NCBI GenBank assembly: GCA_028719205.1
Contig: JAQUKH010000056.1
Span: 1-7,333, forward strand
Length of the DNA stretch: 7,333 nt
Source of the DNA: a bacterium
GTDB lineage: Bacteria; JACRDZ01; JAQUKH01
Direction of reading: 5' to 3'
The position numbers were made by a program, and so were the translations under genes. The notes beneath the pieces were generated by a model. That model was not told the DNA's origin and ran no database searches. It saw only the letters and a list, made by a program, of their open reading frames with translations. Shown here in pieces: positions 6,686 to 7,333 of the stretch. Within the stretch, counting starts at the first letter, position 1, and each line of letters opens with the position of its first letter.

Positions 6686-6691
6686 TATAAT
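6686..6691 (+). promoter_or_regulatory. -10 box of the uracil-DNA glycosylase gene
   Basis: A perfect TATAAT lies at 6686-6691, 29 bases before the ATG at 6721; no convincing -35 box is seen at 16-18 bases upstream. Transcription would begin near 6697-6698. There is no Shine-Dalgarno sequence before the ATG. Confidence 0.45.
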
Positions 6692-6720
6692 TGCGGTTGT
6701 TAAAAATATTTAATAAAAAT

Positions 6721-7333
6721 ATGCCTGAATTATTAAAAACAGATAAACTGAATTTAATAGAAGAAAAACTGCAGAAATGCTTTAGCTGCGGGATCTCCAG
6801 ATCAAGAACTAAGCTTGTTTTCGGATCAGGGAATCCTGACGCGCGGCTTATGTTCATCGGCGAGGCACCCGGAAGGGATGAAGACCTGCAGGGTAAGCCG
6901 TTTGTGGGCCGGGCCGGGCAGTTGTTAACAAAAATAATCGAATCAATAGGCCTTAAGCGCGAAGAGGTTTATATCGCGAATATCCTCAAATGCAGGCCGC
7001 CGAATAACCGTCCGCCTGAGCCTGATGAAATAAACAACTGCGAACAGTTTTTAAAACAGCAGATAGAAATTATAAGGCCCAGGATCATATGCGCCCTTGG
7101 AAGAATCGCCGCTCAGTCCCTGTTAAAAACACAAACACCGATATCCAAACTCCGCGGGAATTTTTTCACTTACGAAAACATAAAATTGATCCCGACTTAC
7201 CACCCCGCTTATCTTTTAAGAAATCCGCCTGATAAAATAAAGGTCTGGGAGGATATGAAAAAAATCAAACAGGAACTGGATAACGCGCCCAAAGAAAAAC
7301 CGCGTGAAGATATATTTGACCAATTGGATTTAT
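6721..7333 (+). CDS. udg: Family 4 uracil-DNA glycosylase with 4Fe-4S cluster (3' end cut by window edge)
   Basis: Removes uracil from DNA as the first step of base excision repair. Seen: 204 codons open to the right edge without a stop. Cysteines at 20, 23, 91 and 107 have the spacing expected of the family's iron-sulfur ligands (KCFSCG; LKCRPPNNR; INNC). Motif 1 is GEAPGRDEDLQGKPFVGRAG (47-66), the uracil-binding and catalytic loop; the later motif HPAYLLRNP (161-169) matches the DNA-contacting H-P-A-x-L-L-R loop. The core domain appears complete by about residue 187; the remaining visible tail is charged and resembles a linker or short C-terminal extension. The ATG start gives the usual distance to the first cysteines. 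In-frame TTG codons at 6691 and 6697 could be alternative starts, the latter at the predicted start of transcription. It stands divergent from the thioesterase gene. Confidence 0.93.
   Translation, partial: MPELLKTDKLNLIEEKLQKCFSCGISRSRTKLVFGSGNPDARLMFIGEAPGRDEDLQGKPFVGRAGQLLTKIIESIGLKREEVYIANILKCRPPNNRPPEPDEINNCEQFLKQQIEIIRPRIICALGRIAAQSLLKTQTPISKLRGNFFTYENIKLIPTYHPAYLLRNPPDKIKVWEDMKKIKQELDNAPKEKPREDIFDQLDL

Noticed and set aside
6591-6720. Possible small RNA or riboswitch in the AT-rich divergent region
   Set aside because: Only short A/T runs and two -10 boxes are visible; no stable stem or known aptamer pattern was found.
6663-6857. Minus-strand open frame over the glycosylase promoter and N-terminus
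   Set aside because: The plus frame carries the cysteine pair and glycosylase motifs; the minus frame is AT-driven with no recognisable content.

Overview
The window is bacterial chromosome, moderately AT-rich with GC-richer codons inside genes, and is packed with ordinary-length genes. The main unit is a complete heat-shock operon on the minus strand, read right to left: hrcA, grpE, dnaK, dnaJ, then the start of rsmE, which is cut by the left edge. Gaps are tiny (a 4-base hrcA/grpE overlap, then 27, 18 and 19 bases), so one transcript is likely. HrcA is the repressor of this operon, GrpE/DnaK/DnaJ form the Hsp70 chaperone cycle, and RsmE is a 16S rRNA methyltransferase that commonly follows dnaJ in other bacteria.

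The control region at 5129-5292 is the most interesting part. It holds a sigma70-type promoter for the operon, a perfect CIRCE-type inverted repeat (9-9-9 geometry) over the predicted transcription start, and a second, imperfect copy with the same geometry just upstream of the -35 box. All four arms carry, or are compatible with, the same base change from the classical CIRCE sequence. The HrcA encoded next to it lacks an asparagine that is normally conserved in its DNA-recognition helix. A changed repressor-operator pair is a reasonable hypothesis.

Right of the control region, on the plus strand, lies a DAGK/YegS-type lipid kinase whose consensus -10 box is so close to its ATG that the mRNA should be leaderless. 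It converges, with a 2-base gap, on a YbgC-type acyl-CoA thioesterase (minus strand). A small hairpin with a T-tract overlaps both stop codons. After a 130-base promoter region comes a plus-strand family 4 (4Fe-4S) uracil-DNA glycosylase, cut by the right edge.

The organism is not identifiable with certainty. DnaK lacks the large N-terminal insert of proteobacterial Hsp70s and carries residue signatures that I recall from archaeal (Thermoplasma-like) DnaK and from some uncultured bacterial phyla. The HrcA/CIRCE system, the operon and YbgC are bacterial. A candidate-phylum bacterium (Omnitrophota- or Elusimicrobiota-like) is my best guess, at low confidence. There are no mobile elements, CRISPR arrays, tRNA or rRNA genes, and no stretch over 300 bases without a gene. 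I found no wholly new system; the novelty, if any, is in the regulation of the heat-shock operon.
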